NCBI GenBank assembly: GCA_003500955.1
Contig: DNQP01000089.1
Span: forward strand, 1-21,920
Direction of reading: 5' to 3'
Length of the DNA stretch: 21,920 nucleotides
From: Curvibacter sp.
GTDB taxonomy: Bacteria; Pseudomonadota; Gammaproteobacteria; Burkholderiales; Burkholderiaceae_C
A program made the position numbers and the translations under genes. Shown one piece after another: positions 14,578 to 21,920 of this stretch. The first letter of the stretch is position 1. The number at the start of each line of letters is the position of its first letter. A model generated the notes under the pieces. That model saw nothing but the letters and a program-made list of their open reading frames with translations. It was not told the DNA's origin and made no database searches.

Positions 14578-14832
14578 TCAGCTCAGCGAGTCGATCAGGT
14601 CGATGTAGGCCTGCATGGCCTGGTCAGCGCTCTTGCCCTTGTGGGCGTTCCAGGCGTCCCACTTGGCGCGGGCCACCATGTCGGTGAAGCTGGGGCGCGA
14701 GCCGGTGGCGTCGCCTTCGGTGGCCTGCTTGTAGAGCGAGTAGATCTTGAGCAGGGTGGCGTTGTCGGGGCGCTCGTCCAGTTCCTTGGAACGGGCAACA
14801 GCGGCTTCGAACTGGGACTTGAGGTCACTCAT
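14578..14832 (-). CDS. Acyl-CoA-binding protein (ACBP)
   Basis: Small soluble four-helix protein, 84 aa, of the ACBP family, which binds medium- and long-chain acyl-CoA esters and buffers their pool in the cytosol. The diagnostic segment LLKIYSLYKQATEGD (27-41) and the AKWDAWNAHKGKS helix (55-67) are intact, including the Tyr and Lys residues (YxxYKQA) that contact the acyl-CoA and the Trp residues of the second motif. ACBPs are universal in eukaryotes but patchy in bacteria. It is the last gene of a three-gene unit: its ATG lies inside the end of the TetR reading frame (8-bp overlap), implying coupled translation. Its association with a phasin and a regulator suggests a role in fatty-acid or polyhydroxyalkanoate turnover. 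Confidence 0.93.
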   Translation of the reverse strand: MSDLKSQFEAAVARSKELDERPDNATLLKIYSLYKQATEGDATGSRPSFTDMVARAKWDAWNAHKGKSADQAMQAYIDLIDSLS

Positions 14833-15514
14833 GGGGGACTCCGGGCTTTCCTGGGATGTGTTCAGTGAGGTAGGCGCGCAGCAGATGCCGCAGCAACTCC
14901 TGCTGCGCCGGGATCAGATAGGGTACCAGCAAACCCAGGGCCTGCGCCGCACCGCGCAGCACGGAAGACTGCAGGCCCTCGGGCTCCAGCGCGTGGCGCG
15001 GGTCCAGCGCGTACTCGTAGCTCAGCCAGTAGCTCAGCAGCACGACCTGGCGCGTGGCCAGGGCATCGGCCTCCTCCTCGGGCAGCACCAGCGCACCGTT
15101 GCGTTGCAGGCTGGCCAGCAGCTGGCGCAGGGCGCCGGTCTGGGCCAGCAGCACGCGGCGCATGCCTGCCTCGAGGTGGCGATTGCGGCTGAGCAGCAGG
15201 TTGAGGTCGCGGTAGAGGAAGCGGTGACCCCAGATGCGCTCGATCAGGCTGTGGACGAAGAACCAGGCGTCCTCCGCATCGCGCACGCTGGCCGCGGCCG
15301 GCAGCAACTCGGCGAGCGCGGCGGTGTACTGGTCGAACAGCAGGTTGACCAGGCCGTCCTTGGACGGGTGGTGGTAGTGCAGATTGCCGGGGCTGATGCC
15401 GGTCTCGGCCGCGATCTGGCCGGTGGAGACGTGGGGCTCGCCGTAGCGGTTGAACAATGCGAGCGCTGCCTCCTGGATGCGCTCGGCCGTGCGGCGTGGC
15501 GCCTTTTTGGTCAT
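14825..15514 (-). CDS. TetR/AcrR-family transcriptional regulator
   Basis: Regulator of 229 aa. The N-terminal helix-turn-helix is clear: TAERIQEAALALFNRYGEPHV (9-29, family context), recognition part TGQIAAETGISPGNLHYHHPSKD (31-53). The C-terminal effector domain (about 70-215), with FLYRDLNLLLSRN, resembles the TetR subgroup PF13972. The start at 15514 is chosen because homology begins there and its ATG overlaps the phasin stop as ATGA; a longer upstream frame lies inside the phasin gene and lacks homology. The unit phasin-TetR-ACBP suggests the protein senses an acyl-CoA or fatty acid and represses its own operon. That is inferred from context; no operator was identified. Confidence 0.9.
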   Translation of the reverse strand: MTKKAPRRTAERIQEAALALFNRYGEPHVSTGQIAAETGISPGNLHYHHPSKDGLVNLLFDQYTAALAELLPAAASVRDAEDAWFFVHSLIERIWGHRFLYRDLNLLLSRNRHLEAGMRRVLLAQTGALRQLLASLQRNGALVLPEEEADALATRQVVLLSYWLSYEYALDPRHALEPEGLQSSVLRGAAQALGLLVPYLIPAQQELLRHLLRAYLTEHIPGKPGVPHE

Positions 15515-15987
15515 CCGCGGGCGGTCTTGGCGGGGGACTTGCGTGCCGTCTTGCGCACTGGTGCGGCTTTCTTGGCGGCCGCCTTGGCGCCTGGTCTGGC
15601 GGCCCGGGCCTGGAGCTGGGCCTCGAGCTCGGTGACGCGGGCCTGCAGGGCTTGCACCTCTTCGGCCGAGGGGATGCCCAGACGCTGCAGGGCGCGGGCC
15701 ACGCGCTCTTCGAACAGGCCTTCGAGCTGGTTCCACTGGCCGCTGGCGCGCTGGCTGAACTCCTGGGCCAGGTGGCTGACCTTCTGGCTGGCCTCGTTGA
15801 GCCGGGCTTCGGCGGTGCTCTGGGCCTTGCGCTGCATGGCCAAGCCCTCCTGCACCAGGGCGTCGAAGACCTTGCTGCCTTCCTGCTGGGCCCGGGTGAA
15901 GGCGCCCAGGCCAGCCAGCCAGACTTGCTGTGCCGACTCGGCGCCGGGGATGGATGAGCTGTCGCGGGGACCGGATTTGCTGGACAT
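15511..15987 (-). CDS. Phasin (PhaI/PhaF-type polyhydroxyalkanoate granule-associated protein)
   Basis: Protein of 158 aa expected to coat polyhydroxyalkanoate granules. The N-terminal helical domain carries the family motif VWLAGLGAFTRAQQEGSKVF (22-41), followed by an amphipathic helix with FSQRASGQWNQLEGLFEERV (77-96) and RALQRLGIPSAEEVQAL (98-114). A short coiled coil follows (VQALQARVTELEAQLQ, 111-126). The tail AKAAAKKAAPVRKTARKSPA (134-153) is a short Lys/Ala/Pro-rich, histone-H1-like segment, as in PhaF, that could bind DNA and tether granules to the nucleoid. AGGAG precedes ATG 15987 and excludes the longer upstream open frame. It is the first gene of the unit, and its stop overlaps the TetR start. 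Confidence 0.9.
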   Translation of the reverse strand: MSSKSGPRDSSSIPGAESAQQVWLAGLGAFTRAQQEGSKVFDALVQEGLAMQRKAQSTAEARLNEASQKVSHLAQEFSQRASGQWNQLEGLFEERVARALQRLGIPSAEEVQALQARVTELEAQLQARAARPGAKAAAKKAAPVRKTARKSPAKTARG

Positions 15988-16068
15988 GGGCGGCTCCTGG
16001 GTGGGGGATGATGGCACTTTACGCCCTCCGTGGGCGCGACGCCAGAGGGGCGGGCAGTGCTGGGGCCA

Positions 16069-16077
16069 TGGGATAAT
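16069..16077 (+). promoter_or_regulatory. Candidate extended -10 promoter for the rhamnose operon
   Basis: TGGGATAAT (16069-16077) fits the extended -10 pattern TGnTATAAT with one change. No good -35 box is seen. Transcription would begin near 16084 and leave a leader of about 55 nt before rfbB. It lies in the 152-bp divergent gap between the phasin gene and rfbB. Pattern-based. Confidence 0.45.
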
Positions 16078-16139
16078 TTGCCCCTTTACAAACCGCCGGG
16101 GCCTCCACAAGCAGGCACCATCGGCTGACAGGGGAACAC

Positions 16140-17195
16140 ATGATTCTGGTGACGGGCGGCGCCGGTTTTATCGGCGCCAACTTTGTGCTTGACTGGCTGG
16201 CACAGTCCGATGAGCCTGTGCTCAACCTGGACAAGCTGACCTACGCCGGCAATCTGGAGAACCTGGCCTCGCTGCAAGGCGACCCACGCCACGTCTTTGT
16301 GCAGGGGGATATCGCCGACAGCGCTCTGGTGGCGCGCCTGCTGACCGAGCACCGGCCACGCGCGGTGATCAATTTCGCCGCCGAGTCGCATGTGGATCGC
16401 TCCATCCATGGTCCGGAAGACTTCATCCAGACCAATATCGTCGGCACGTTCCGGCTGCTGGAGGCGGTACGCGCCTACTGGGGCGGCCTGGACGAGGCCG
16501 GCAAGGCGGCCTTCCGCTTCCTGCACGTCTCCACCGACGAGGTCTACGGTTCCCTGGCGCCGACCGATCCCGCATTCACCGAGACCCATCGCTACGAGCC
16601 CAACAGCCCTTACTCGGCCAGCAAGGCCGCGAGTGACCATCTGGTGCGGGCCTATCACCACACCTACGGTCTGCCGGTGCTGACGACCAATTGCAGCAAC
16701 AACTACGGGCCGTATCACTTCCCCGAGAAGCTGATCCCGCTGATGATCGTCAACGCCCTGGCCGGCAAGCCCCTGCCGGTCTACGGCGACGGCATGCAGA
16801 TCCGCGACTGGCTCTATGTGCGCGACCATTGCAGCGCCATCCGCCGCGTGCTGGTGGCTGGCAAACTGGGCGAGGTCTACAACGTAGGCGGCTGGAACGA
16901 GAAGCCCAACATTGAGATCGTCCAGACCCTGTGCGCGCTGCTCGACGAACTGCGCCCGCGCGCCGACGGCAAGAGCTACCGCGAGCAGATCAGCTATGTG
17001 AAGGACCGCCCGGGCCACGACCGGCGTTACGCCATCGACGCGCGCAAGCTGGAAAAGGAGCTGGGTTGGAAGCCGGCCGAGACCTTCGAGACCGGCATCC
17101 GCAAGACGGTGCAGTGGTACCTGGACCATGCGGACTGGGTGGCGCATGTGCAATCCGGCGCCTACCGCGACTGGGTGCAAAAGCAGTACGCATGA
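16140..17195 (+). CDS. rfbB: dTDP-glucose 4,6-dehydratase
   Basis: Second step of dTDP-L-rhamnose synthesis: NAD-dependent conversion of dTDP-glucose to dTDP-4-keto-6-deoxyglucose. It is an extended short-chain dehydrogenase of 351 aa. Visible: the Rossmann motif GGAGFIGAN (6-14), STDEVYGSL (131-139) with catalytic Asp133/Glu134, and the Tyr158-x3-Lys162 pair in YSASK. The [17 protein letters not shown] stretch (87-103) and [15 protein letters not shown] are diagnostic of RfbB over other epimerases. An AGGGGA site precedes the ATG. It is the first gene of the polysaccharide operon, and its TGA overlaps the rfbD ATG as ATGA. Confidence 0.97.
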   Translation: MILVTGGAGFIGANFVLDWLAQSDEPVLNLDKLTYAGNLENLASLQGDPRHVFVQGDIADSALVARLLTEHRPRAVINFAAESHVDRSIHGPEDFIQTNIVGTFRLLEAVRAYWGGLDEAGKAAFRFLHVSTDEVYGSLAPTDPAFTETHRYEPNSPYSASKAASDHLVRAYHHTYGLPVLTTNCSNNYGPYHFPEKLIPLMIVNALAGKPLPVYGDGMQIRDWLYVRDHCSAIRRVLVAGKLGEVYNVGGWNEKPNIEIVQTLCALLDELRPRADGKSYREQISYVKDRPGHDRRYAIDARKLEKELGWKPAETFETGIRKTVQWYLDHADWVAHVQSGAYRDWVQKQYA

Positions 17196-18100
17196 AGATC
17201 CTGCTGCTCGGCAAGAACGGACAGGTGGGCTGGGAGCTGCAGCGTTCCCTGGCTGTGCTGGGTGAGGTGGTGGCGCTGGACCGCCATGGCGCCAACGGCC
17301 TGTGCGGTGACCTGAGCGATCTGGCGGGCCTGGCGCGCACGGTGCAGACCGTGCAGCCGCAAGTCATCGTGAATGCCGCAGCGCACACGGCGGTGGACAA
17401 GGCCGAGAGCGAAGTCGAACTGGCGCACAAGCTCAACGCCCAGGCACCCGGTGTGCTGGCCCAGGAGGCCGCGCGCCTGCATGCCTGGCTGGTCCACTAC
17501 AGCACCGACTATGTGTTCGACGGCAGCGGCGGCAGGCCGTGGAAGGAGAGCGATGCCGTGGCGCCCCTCAGCGTCTATGGACGGACCAAGCTGGAGGGCG
17601 AGCAGGCCATCGCGGCCAGCGGCTGCCGGCATCTGATCTTCCGCACCAGCTGGGTCTATGGCGCGCGCGGCGGCAACTTTGCCAAGACCATGCTGCGCCT
17701 GGCGACCGAGCGTGAGCAGCTGAATGTGATCGATGATCAGATCGGGGCACCCACGGGGGCGGATCTGCTGGCCGATGTGACGGCGCATTGCGTGCGCCAT
17801 GTCCTGCCCGCGATGGGGCACAACAGCTTGACGCCTTCAGGCATCTACCACCTCGCAGCGGCAGGAGAGACGTCCTGGCATGCCTATACGCGTTTCGTCC
17901 TGACGCGCGCGCAGGCCGCGGGGCGGGCGCTCAAGGCTGGGCCGGAGCAGGTGCGGGCCATCCCGACCAGCGCCTTCCCCACGCCGGCGCGCCGGCCCCA
18001 CAATTCGCGTCTGGACACCAGCCGGCTGCGCAACACCTTCGGCTTGGCTCTGCCACACTGGGAGGTGGGCGTGGCGCGCATGCTGGACGAGATACTTTGA
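17192..18100 (+). CDS. rfbD: dTDP-4-dehydrorhamnose reductase
   Basis: Final step of dTDP-L-rhamnose synthesis, NAD(P)H-dependent reduction of dTDP-4-keto-L-rhamnose; 302 aa, normal for RmlD. The N-terminal nucleotide-binding motif [12 protein letters not shown] (5-16), [13 protein letters not shown] (61-73), STDYVFDG (104-111), and the Tyr129/Lys133 catalytic pair in YGRTK are all present. TSWVYG and [16 protein letters not shown] match the family. Its start overlaps the rfbB stop by 4 nt; a longer in-frame extension upstream lies entirely within rfbB and is rejected. It is followed by rfbA after 10 nt. Confidence 0.96.
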   Translation: MKILLLGKNGQVGWELQRSLAVLGEVVALDRHGANGLCGDLSDLAGLARTVQTVQPQVIVNAAAHTAVDKAESEVELAHKLNAQAPGVLAQEAARLHAWLVHYSTDYVFDGSGGRPWKESDAVAPLSVYGRTKLEGEQAIAASGCRHLIFRTSWVYGARGGNFAKTMLRLATEREQLNVIDDQIGAPTGADLLADVTAHCVRHVLPAMGHNSLTPSGIYHLAAAGETSWHAYTRFVLTRAQAAGRALKAGPEQVRAIPTSAFPTPARRPHNSRLDTSRLRNTFGLALPHWEVGVARMLDEIL

Positions 18101-18110
18101 AGGCGAACAC

Positions 18111-18998
18111 ATGACACAACGCAAGGGCATCATCCTGGCGGGCGGCTCGGGCACCCGGCTGCATCCGGCCACGCTGGCCATCAGCAAGCAATTGCTGCCG
18201 GTGTACGACAAGCCCATGGTCTATTACCCGCTGAGCACGCTGATGCTGGCGGGCATGCGCGACATCCTGCTCATCAGCACGCCGCAGGACACGCCGCGCT
18301 TCACGCAGCTGCTGGGCGATGGCAGCCAGTGGGGCCTGAACCTGCAGTACGCGGTGCAGCCCAGCCCGGACGGGCTGGCGCAGGCCTTCATCATCGGCGA
18401 GCATTTCGTGGGCCGCAGTCCGAGCGCGCTGGTGCTGGGTGACAACATCTACTACGGGCACGACTTTCACCGTCTGCTGGGCGCGGCCGATGCCCAGACC
18501 TCGGGTGCGACGGTCTTTGCCTACCACGTCAACGATCCCGAGCGCTACGGTGTGGTGGATTTCGATGCGCAGGGCAAGGCCCGCAGCATCGAGGAAAAGC
18601 CCAAGGCGCCCCGGAGCAACTACGCGGTCACCGGCCTGTATTTCTACGACGAGCAGGTGGTGGACATCGCCAAGGCCGTCAAGCCCAGTGCGCGCGGCGA
18701 GCTGGAGATCACCACCGTCAACCAGATGTACCTGGAGCGCGGCCAGCTCAATGTGCAGATCATGGGCCGCGGTTACGCCTGGCTGGACACCGGCACGCAC
18801 GACAGCCTGCTCGAGGCCAGCCAGTTCATCGCCACGCTGGAGCACCGCCAGGGCCTGAAGATCGCCTGTCCCGAGGAAATCGCCTGGCGTCACGGCTGGA
18901 TCGATGACGCGCAACTGGACAAGCTGGCGCAACCCCTGGCCAAAAATGGCTACGGGCAATACCTGCAGCGCTTGCTGCAGGAAAAGCGCAAGGCCTGA
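18111..18998 (+). CDS. rfbA: Glucose-1-phosphate thymidylyltransferase
   Basis: First step of the pathway: glucose-1-phosphate plus dTTP to dTDP-glucose and PPi; 295 aa. The nucleotidyltransferase motif [14 protein letters not shown] (8-21) with the following [12 protein letters not shown] (25-36) is intact, and GDNIYYG (about 109-115) carries the metal-binding aspartate. VEKPK-type and [11 protein letters not shown] segments (about 225-235) are diagnostic of RmlA. AAGG lies upstream of the ATG. The gene ends 2 nt before rfbC starts. RmlA enzymes are typically inhibited allosterically by dTDP-rhamnose, which would control flux here. Confidence 0.97.
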   Translation: MTQRKGIILAGGSGTRLHPATLAISKQLLPVYDKPMVYYPLSTLMLAGMRDILLISTPQDTPRFTQLLGDGSQWGLNLQYAVQPSPDGLAQAFIIGEHFVGRSPSALVLGDNIYYGHDFHRLLGAADAQTSGATVFAYHVNDPERYGVVDFDAQGKARSIEEKPKAPRSNYAVTGLYFYDEQVVDIAKAVKPSARGELEITTVNQMYLERGQLNVQIMGRGYAWLDTGTHDSLLEASQFIATLEHRQGLKIACPEEIAWRHGWIDDAQLDKLAQPLAKNGYGQYLQRLLQEKRKA

Positions 18999-19000
18999 GC

Positions 19001-19546
19001 ATGCAAGCCATCCCCACAGCGATATCCGACGTTCTCATCCTCGAGCCCAAGGTGTTCGGGGATGCGCGCGGCTTCTTCTTCGAGAGCTACAACGCGCGCG
19101 CCTTCGCTCAAGCGACAGGCCTGGACGTGAACTTCGTGCAGGACAACCACAGCCGCAGCGCCCGGGGCGTGCTGCGCGGGCTGCACTATCAGCTCAAGCA
19201 GCCGCAGGGCAAGCTGGTGCGTGTGGTGCGCGGCAGCGTCTATGACGTAGCCGTTGACGTGCGCAAATCCTCCCCGACCTTCGGGCGCTGGGTGGGTGTG
19301 GAGCTCAGCGAGAGCAATCAGCGCGAGCTCTGGGTGCCCGCCGGTTTTGCACACGGCTTCCTGGTGACCAGTGAATCAGCCGACTTCCTCTACAAGACCA
19401 CCGACTATTACGCACCGGAGCACGAGCGCTGCATCGCCTGGAACGATCCGGCGATTGGCATCGAGTGGCCGCTTGATGGTGCGCCGGTGCTGTCGGCCAA
19501 GGATCAGCAGGGGGTGCCGCTGGCGCAGGCCGAGGTGTTTGCGTGA
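19001..19546 (+). CDS. rfbC: dTDP-4-dehydrorhamnose 3,5-epimerase
   Basis: Third step: double epimerisation of dTDP-4-keto-6-deoxyglucose at C3 and C5. It is a cupin-fold protein of 181 aa, the usual length. Motifs: DARGFFFESYN (21-31), FVQDNHSRSARGVLRGLHYQ (45-64) containing the catalytic base His62, PQGKLVRVVRGSVYDVAVDVR (68-88, family context) with Lys71, and the PAGFAHGFLV stretch (113-122). Tyr131 matches the conserved aromatic catalytic acid. The TGA overlaps the GTG start of the next gene (GTGA), so the two are translationally coupled. Confidence 0.97.
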   Translation: MQAIPTAISDVLILEPKVFGDARGFFFESYNARAFAQATGLDVNFVQDNHSRSARGVLRGLHYQLKQPQGKLVRVVRGSVYDVAVDVRKSSPTFGRWVGVELSESNQRELWVPAGFAHGFLVTSESADFLYKTTDYYAPEHERCIAWNDPAIGIEWPLDGAPVLSAKDQQGVPLAQAEVFA

Positions 19547-20967
19547 CGGCCGTGATCCATCCGGTCATCCTCTGCGGGGGCAGCGGTACGCGCCTGTGGC
19601 CGCTGTCGCGCAAGGCCTTTCCCAAGCAGTTCATCCCCCTGCTGGGCGACAAGTCGCTGCTGCAGCTGACACTGGAACGCGTCGCGCCGCTGGCCGCCGG
19701 CCGGTCCGAGGCCATCACCTGCGTGGCCGCCGAGGAGCATCGCTTTCTGGTCGCCGATGTGGCGGCACAGGCAGGGCTGAGCGTGCGGCAGATCCTGGAG
19801 CCGCAGGCCAAGAACACCGCTGCGGCGATGGCCCTGGCCGCGTTGGCGGCACCGGTCGATGCGCTCTTGCTGTTCTGCCCCGCAGACCATCACATCCCCG
19901 ACGCCGAAGCCTTCTGCGCCATGGTGCAGGGTGCGGCAAGCGCGGCACAGGCCGGCCGTCTGGTGACCTTCGGTGTACAGCCGAGCTTTCCCAGCACGGC
20001 CTATGGCTATATCCAGAAGGGGCCGGCATCTGGTGCCGGTTTCGACGTAGCCCGTTTCGTCGAGAAGCCCGCCCAGGACAAGGCGCTCGAATTCCTGGCC
20101 AGTGGCCAATACCTCTGGAATGCAGGCATTTTTCTCATGCGTGCGGTCGACCTGCTGCAGGCATTGCAGGTCCATGCGTCCGACATCCTCGACGTCTGCC
20201 GGCGGGCCATGCAGGCGCCGCAGCGCGATGGCCTGTTTCTGCGCCCGGATGCAGCAGCCTTTGCCGCGTGCCGCAGCCAGTCCATCGACTACGCGGTGAT
20301 GGAGCAGGCGGACAACGTCAGCGTCTATCCCTTTGCCGGCGTCTGGAGCGACGTGGGCAGCTGGAACGCCGTGGCGCAACTCGCCGCCGAGCCGGATGCG
20401 GACGGCAACCGCAAGGGCGGCGAGGCAAGCCATGCCCATCACCTGCGCGCGAAGGATACCTATATCCACGCCGGTGGGCAGCGCCCCGTGGTGGCCCTGG
20501 GCACTCAGGGGCTGCTGATCATCGACACGCCCGACGCCCTGCTGGTGGTCGACCCTGCCCATGCAGAAGCAGTCAAAGAGGTCGTGGCCAAGCTGGAGAC
20601 GCTGGACGCATCCCAGGCCGTGCAGCACCGCCGCGTGGCACGCCCCTGGGGCTGGTACGACAGCATCGACATGGGTGCGCGCTTCCAGGTCAAGCGCATC
20701 ATGGTCAAGCCCGGCGCTAGTCTGAGCCTGCAGATGCATCACCACCGCGCCGAGCACTGGGTCGTGGTCAGCGGCACGGCCGAGGTTACCAATGGCGATC
20801 AGGTGCTGATACTGGGTGAGAACCAGAGCACCTATATTCCAATCGGTCAGAAACACCGGCTTGCCAATCCGGGTGCCGTGCCGCTGGAAATCGTCGAAGT
20901 GCAATCGGGTGCCTATCTGGGCGAAGACGATATTGTGCGTTTCGAGGACAGATACGGTCGGGGATAA
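19543..20967 (+). CDS. manC: Mannose-1-phosphate guanylyltransferase / mannose-6-phosphate isomerase
   Basis: Bifunctional type II enzyme of 474 aa giving GDP-mannose for surface polysaccharide (relatives: AlgA, XanB, CpsB, WbpW). The N-terminal pyrophosphorylase domain carries CGGSGTRLWPLSRKAFPKQF (11-30), AEEHRFLVADV, and FVEKP (about 173-177). The C-terminal cupin isomerase domain (about 360-474) contains PWGWYDSID and QMHHHRAEHWVVVSG (397-411), where the Gln, His and Glu are the metal ligands. GTG is used as start, within a 4-nt overlap with rfbC; no ATG is available nearby. The product GDP-mannose may feed mannosyltransferases or GDP-fucose/rhamnose branches outside the window. Confidence 0.95.
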   Translation: MTAVIHPVILCGGSGTRLWPLSRKAFPKQFIPLLGDKSLLQLTLERVAPLAAGRSEAITCVAAEEHRFLVADVAAQAGLSVRQILEPQAKNTAAAMALAALAAPVDALLLFCPADHHIPDAEAFCAMVQGAASAAQAGRLVTFGVQPSFPSTAYGYIQKGPASGAGFDVARFVEKPAQDKALEFLASGQYLWNAGIFLMRAVDLLQALQVHASDILDVCRRAMQAPQRDGLFLRPDAAAFAACRSQSIDYAVMEQADNVSVYPFAGVWSDVGSWNAVAQLAAEPDADGNRKGGEASHAHHLRAKDTYIHAGGQRPVVALGTQGLLIIDTPDALLVVDPAHAEAVKEVVAKLETLDASQAVQHRRVARPWGWYDSIDMGARFQVKRIMVKPGASLSLQMHHHRAEHWVVVSGTAEVTNGDQVLILGENQSTYIPIGQKHRLANPGAVPLEIVEVQSGAYLGEDDIVRFEDRYGRG

Positions 20968-21048
20968 TCGCTCAAATCTGCCTGGCTGGAACGGAGGAGT
21001 CGCAATCTGGTTTGCGAACGGCCTGGCAGGAAAAATTAAATACGCTTA

Positions 21049-21920
21049 ATGAGAATATTGTCCGTTTTCGGAACGCGGCCTGAGGCCATCAAGATGGCGC
21101 CCGTGGTCAACGCCCTTGCAAAGATGAAAGGGGTCGAGTCGCGTATCTGCGTATCAGCCCAGCACCGGCAGATGCTCGACCAGGTGCTCGAACTGTTCGC
21201 CATCCGTCCGGACTTTGACTTGGACCTGATGAAACCAGGACAGGATCTAACGGACATCACAGCCAACGTGTTGCTGGGCCTGCGCAAGGTCCTCAGGGAC
21301 TGGCGCCCTGACCGTGTGCTGGTTCACGGGGATACCACGACAACACTCGCTAGCAGTCTTGCGGCGTACTACGAGAGAATTCCAGTGGCACATGTCGAGG
21401 CGGGTCTGCGAACCGGCGACATCTATGCGCCCTGGCCTGAGGAAATGAACCGTCGGATCGCCGGTGCAATTGCGACGCTCCACTTCGCTCCGACCGCAAC
21501 CGCACGCGAGAACCTTCTGCGTGAGGGGATCGTCCCGGAGACCGTTCATGTCACTGGCAATACGGTGATTGATGCCTTGCTCGCTGTTGTGCAAAAAATC
21601 CGGGGCGACAGCTCTCTGGCAGAGTCGTTGCAGCGGCGTTTTGATTTTTTGGATCCCGGCAGGCGTCTGGTGCTGGTGACCGGACATCGACGTGAGAATT
21701 TTGGCGCAGGTTTCGAGGGCATCTGCCAGGCGATTCTCGAGATCAGTGCTCGCGACGACGTGGAGGTCGTCTATCCCGTCCATCTGAACCCCAACGTCCA
21801 GGAACCGGTCCGAAGAATTCTGGGCAGCAGCAAGCGTGTGCATCTGATGGAGCCGCTGGACTATCTCCCTTTCGTGTATCTGATGGACAGAGCCGACTTA
21901 CTGCTGACGGATTCCGGTGG
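21049..21920 (+). CDS. wecB: UDP-N-acetylglucosamine 2-epimerase (non-hydrolysing), 3' partial
   Basis: Interconverts UDP-GlcNAc and UDP-ManNAc, supplying ManNAc-type sugars for O-antigen or capsule. Read directly from position 21049: [20 protein letters not shown] opens the frame, followed by [68 protein letters not shown] and finally LLTDSGG, all conserved in the family. About 290 codons are present of an expected 360-380; the gene runs off the right edge. An in-frame TAA 12 nt upstream excludes longer starts; the nearest AGGA is about 17 nt upstream, so initiation looks weak. Composition is visibly lower in GC than in rfbBDAC-manC. UDP-GlcNAc epimerases of sialic-acid or legionaminic-acid routes (hydrolysing type) are less likely. 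Confidence 0.95.
   Translation, partial: MRILSVFGTRPEAIKMAPVVNALAKMKGVESRICVSAQHRQMLDQVLELFAIRPDFDLDLMKPGQDLTDITANVLLGLRKVLRDWRPDRVLVHGDTTTTLASSLAAYYERIPVAHVEAGLRTGDIYAPWPEEMNRRIAGAIATLHFAPTATARENLLREGIVPETVHVTGNTVIDALLAVVQKIRGDSSLAESLQRRFDFLDPGRRLVLVTGHRRENFGAGFEGICQAILEISARDDVEVVYPVHLNPNVQEPVRRILGSSKRVHLMEPLDYLPFVYLMDRADLLLTDSG

Noticed and set aside
14747-16192. Open frame of 481 codons on the + strand
   Set aside because: It is antisense to the ACBP, TetR and phasin genes, all of which have recognisable motifs and well-placed starts.
1-21920. tRNA, rRNA, tmRNA, insertion sequence or phage genes
   Set aside because: No T-loop or CCA-type structures, transposase/integrase motifs or rRNA-like segments were noticed by reading; no covariance search could be run.

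Overview
The window is high-GC DNA with strong G/C third-position bias, ordinary bacterial operons with ATGA/GTGA overlaps, and gene families (Bug-type tripartite tricarboxylate receptors, a DUF1840 protein, a phasin beside a TetR regulator) typical of Betaproteobacteria, order Burkholderiales, probably Comamonadaceae or relatives. That placement is inferred from protein families and intergenic repeats; no rRNA, tRNA or other phylogenetic marker is present. I see no CRISPR array, insertion sequence or phage gene.

Region 1 (1-8432, + strand) is a carboxylate uptake and activation cluster: an AMP-forming acyl-CoA ligase (5' end cut off by the window), livG-, livH- and livM-type ABC transporter genes, a periplasmic binding protein, a livF-type ATPase, and a second, PaaK-like adenylate-forming protein whose phosphate-binding loop is degenerate. 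A complete hydrophobic-amino-acid-type (HAAT) transporter sits between two CoA-ligase-family genes, so the likely cargo is an organic acid (aromatic, alicyclic or fatty) that becomes a CoA thioester on entry, rather than an amino acid. The gaps in this cluster hold striking inverted repeats: a 7-bp-periodic palindrome between livH and livM, a 16-bp perfect hairpin with the binding-protein stop codon in its loop, three tandem hairpins before livF, and a dispersed repeat before the PaaK-like gene.

Region 2 (8433-14561) is a mixed accessory stretch. Two orphan Bug-type solute receptors (8521 and 11836) flank a visibly lower-GC segment that contains a roughly 450-bp gene-free stretch and a divergent LysE-type exporter/LysR regulator pair. 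A second copy of the dispersed repeat follows the second receptor. Then come a small DUF1840 protein (- strand) and a class III (CaiB/BaiF) CoA-transferase (+ strand).

Region 3 (14578-15987, - strand) is a tight three-gene unit read phasin, TetR regulator, acyl-CoA-binding protein, with both junctions overlapping. It links polyhydroxyalkanoate granules, a repressor-like regulator and acyl-CoA buffering.

Region 4 (16140-21920, + strand) is the start of a surface-polysaccharide locus: rfbB-rfbD-rfbA-rfbC (complete dTDP-L-rhamnose pathway), manC (GDP-mannose supply) and a UDP-GlcNAc 2-epimerase gene (wecB) cut off at the right edge. Overlapping or nearly touching genes indicate one transcript up to manC. 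Base composition falls at wecB, where a strain-variable O-antigen or capsule section probably begins.

I did not find a clearly undescribed system. The observations most worth checking are the ligase lacking a P-loop inside a transporter operon, the heptad palindrome, the stop-codon hairpin, and the phasin/TetR/acyl-CoA-binding unit.
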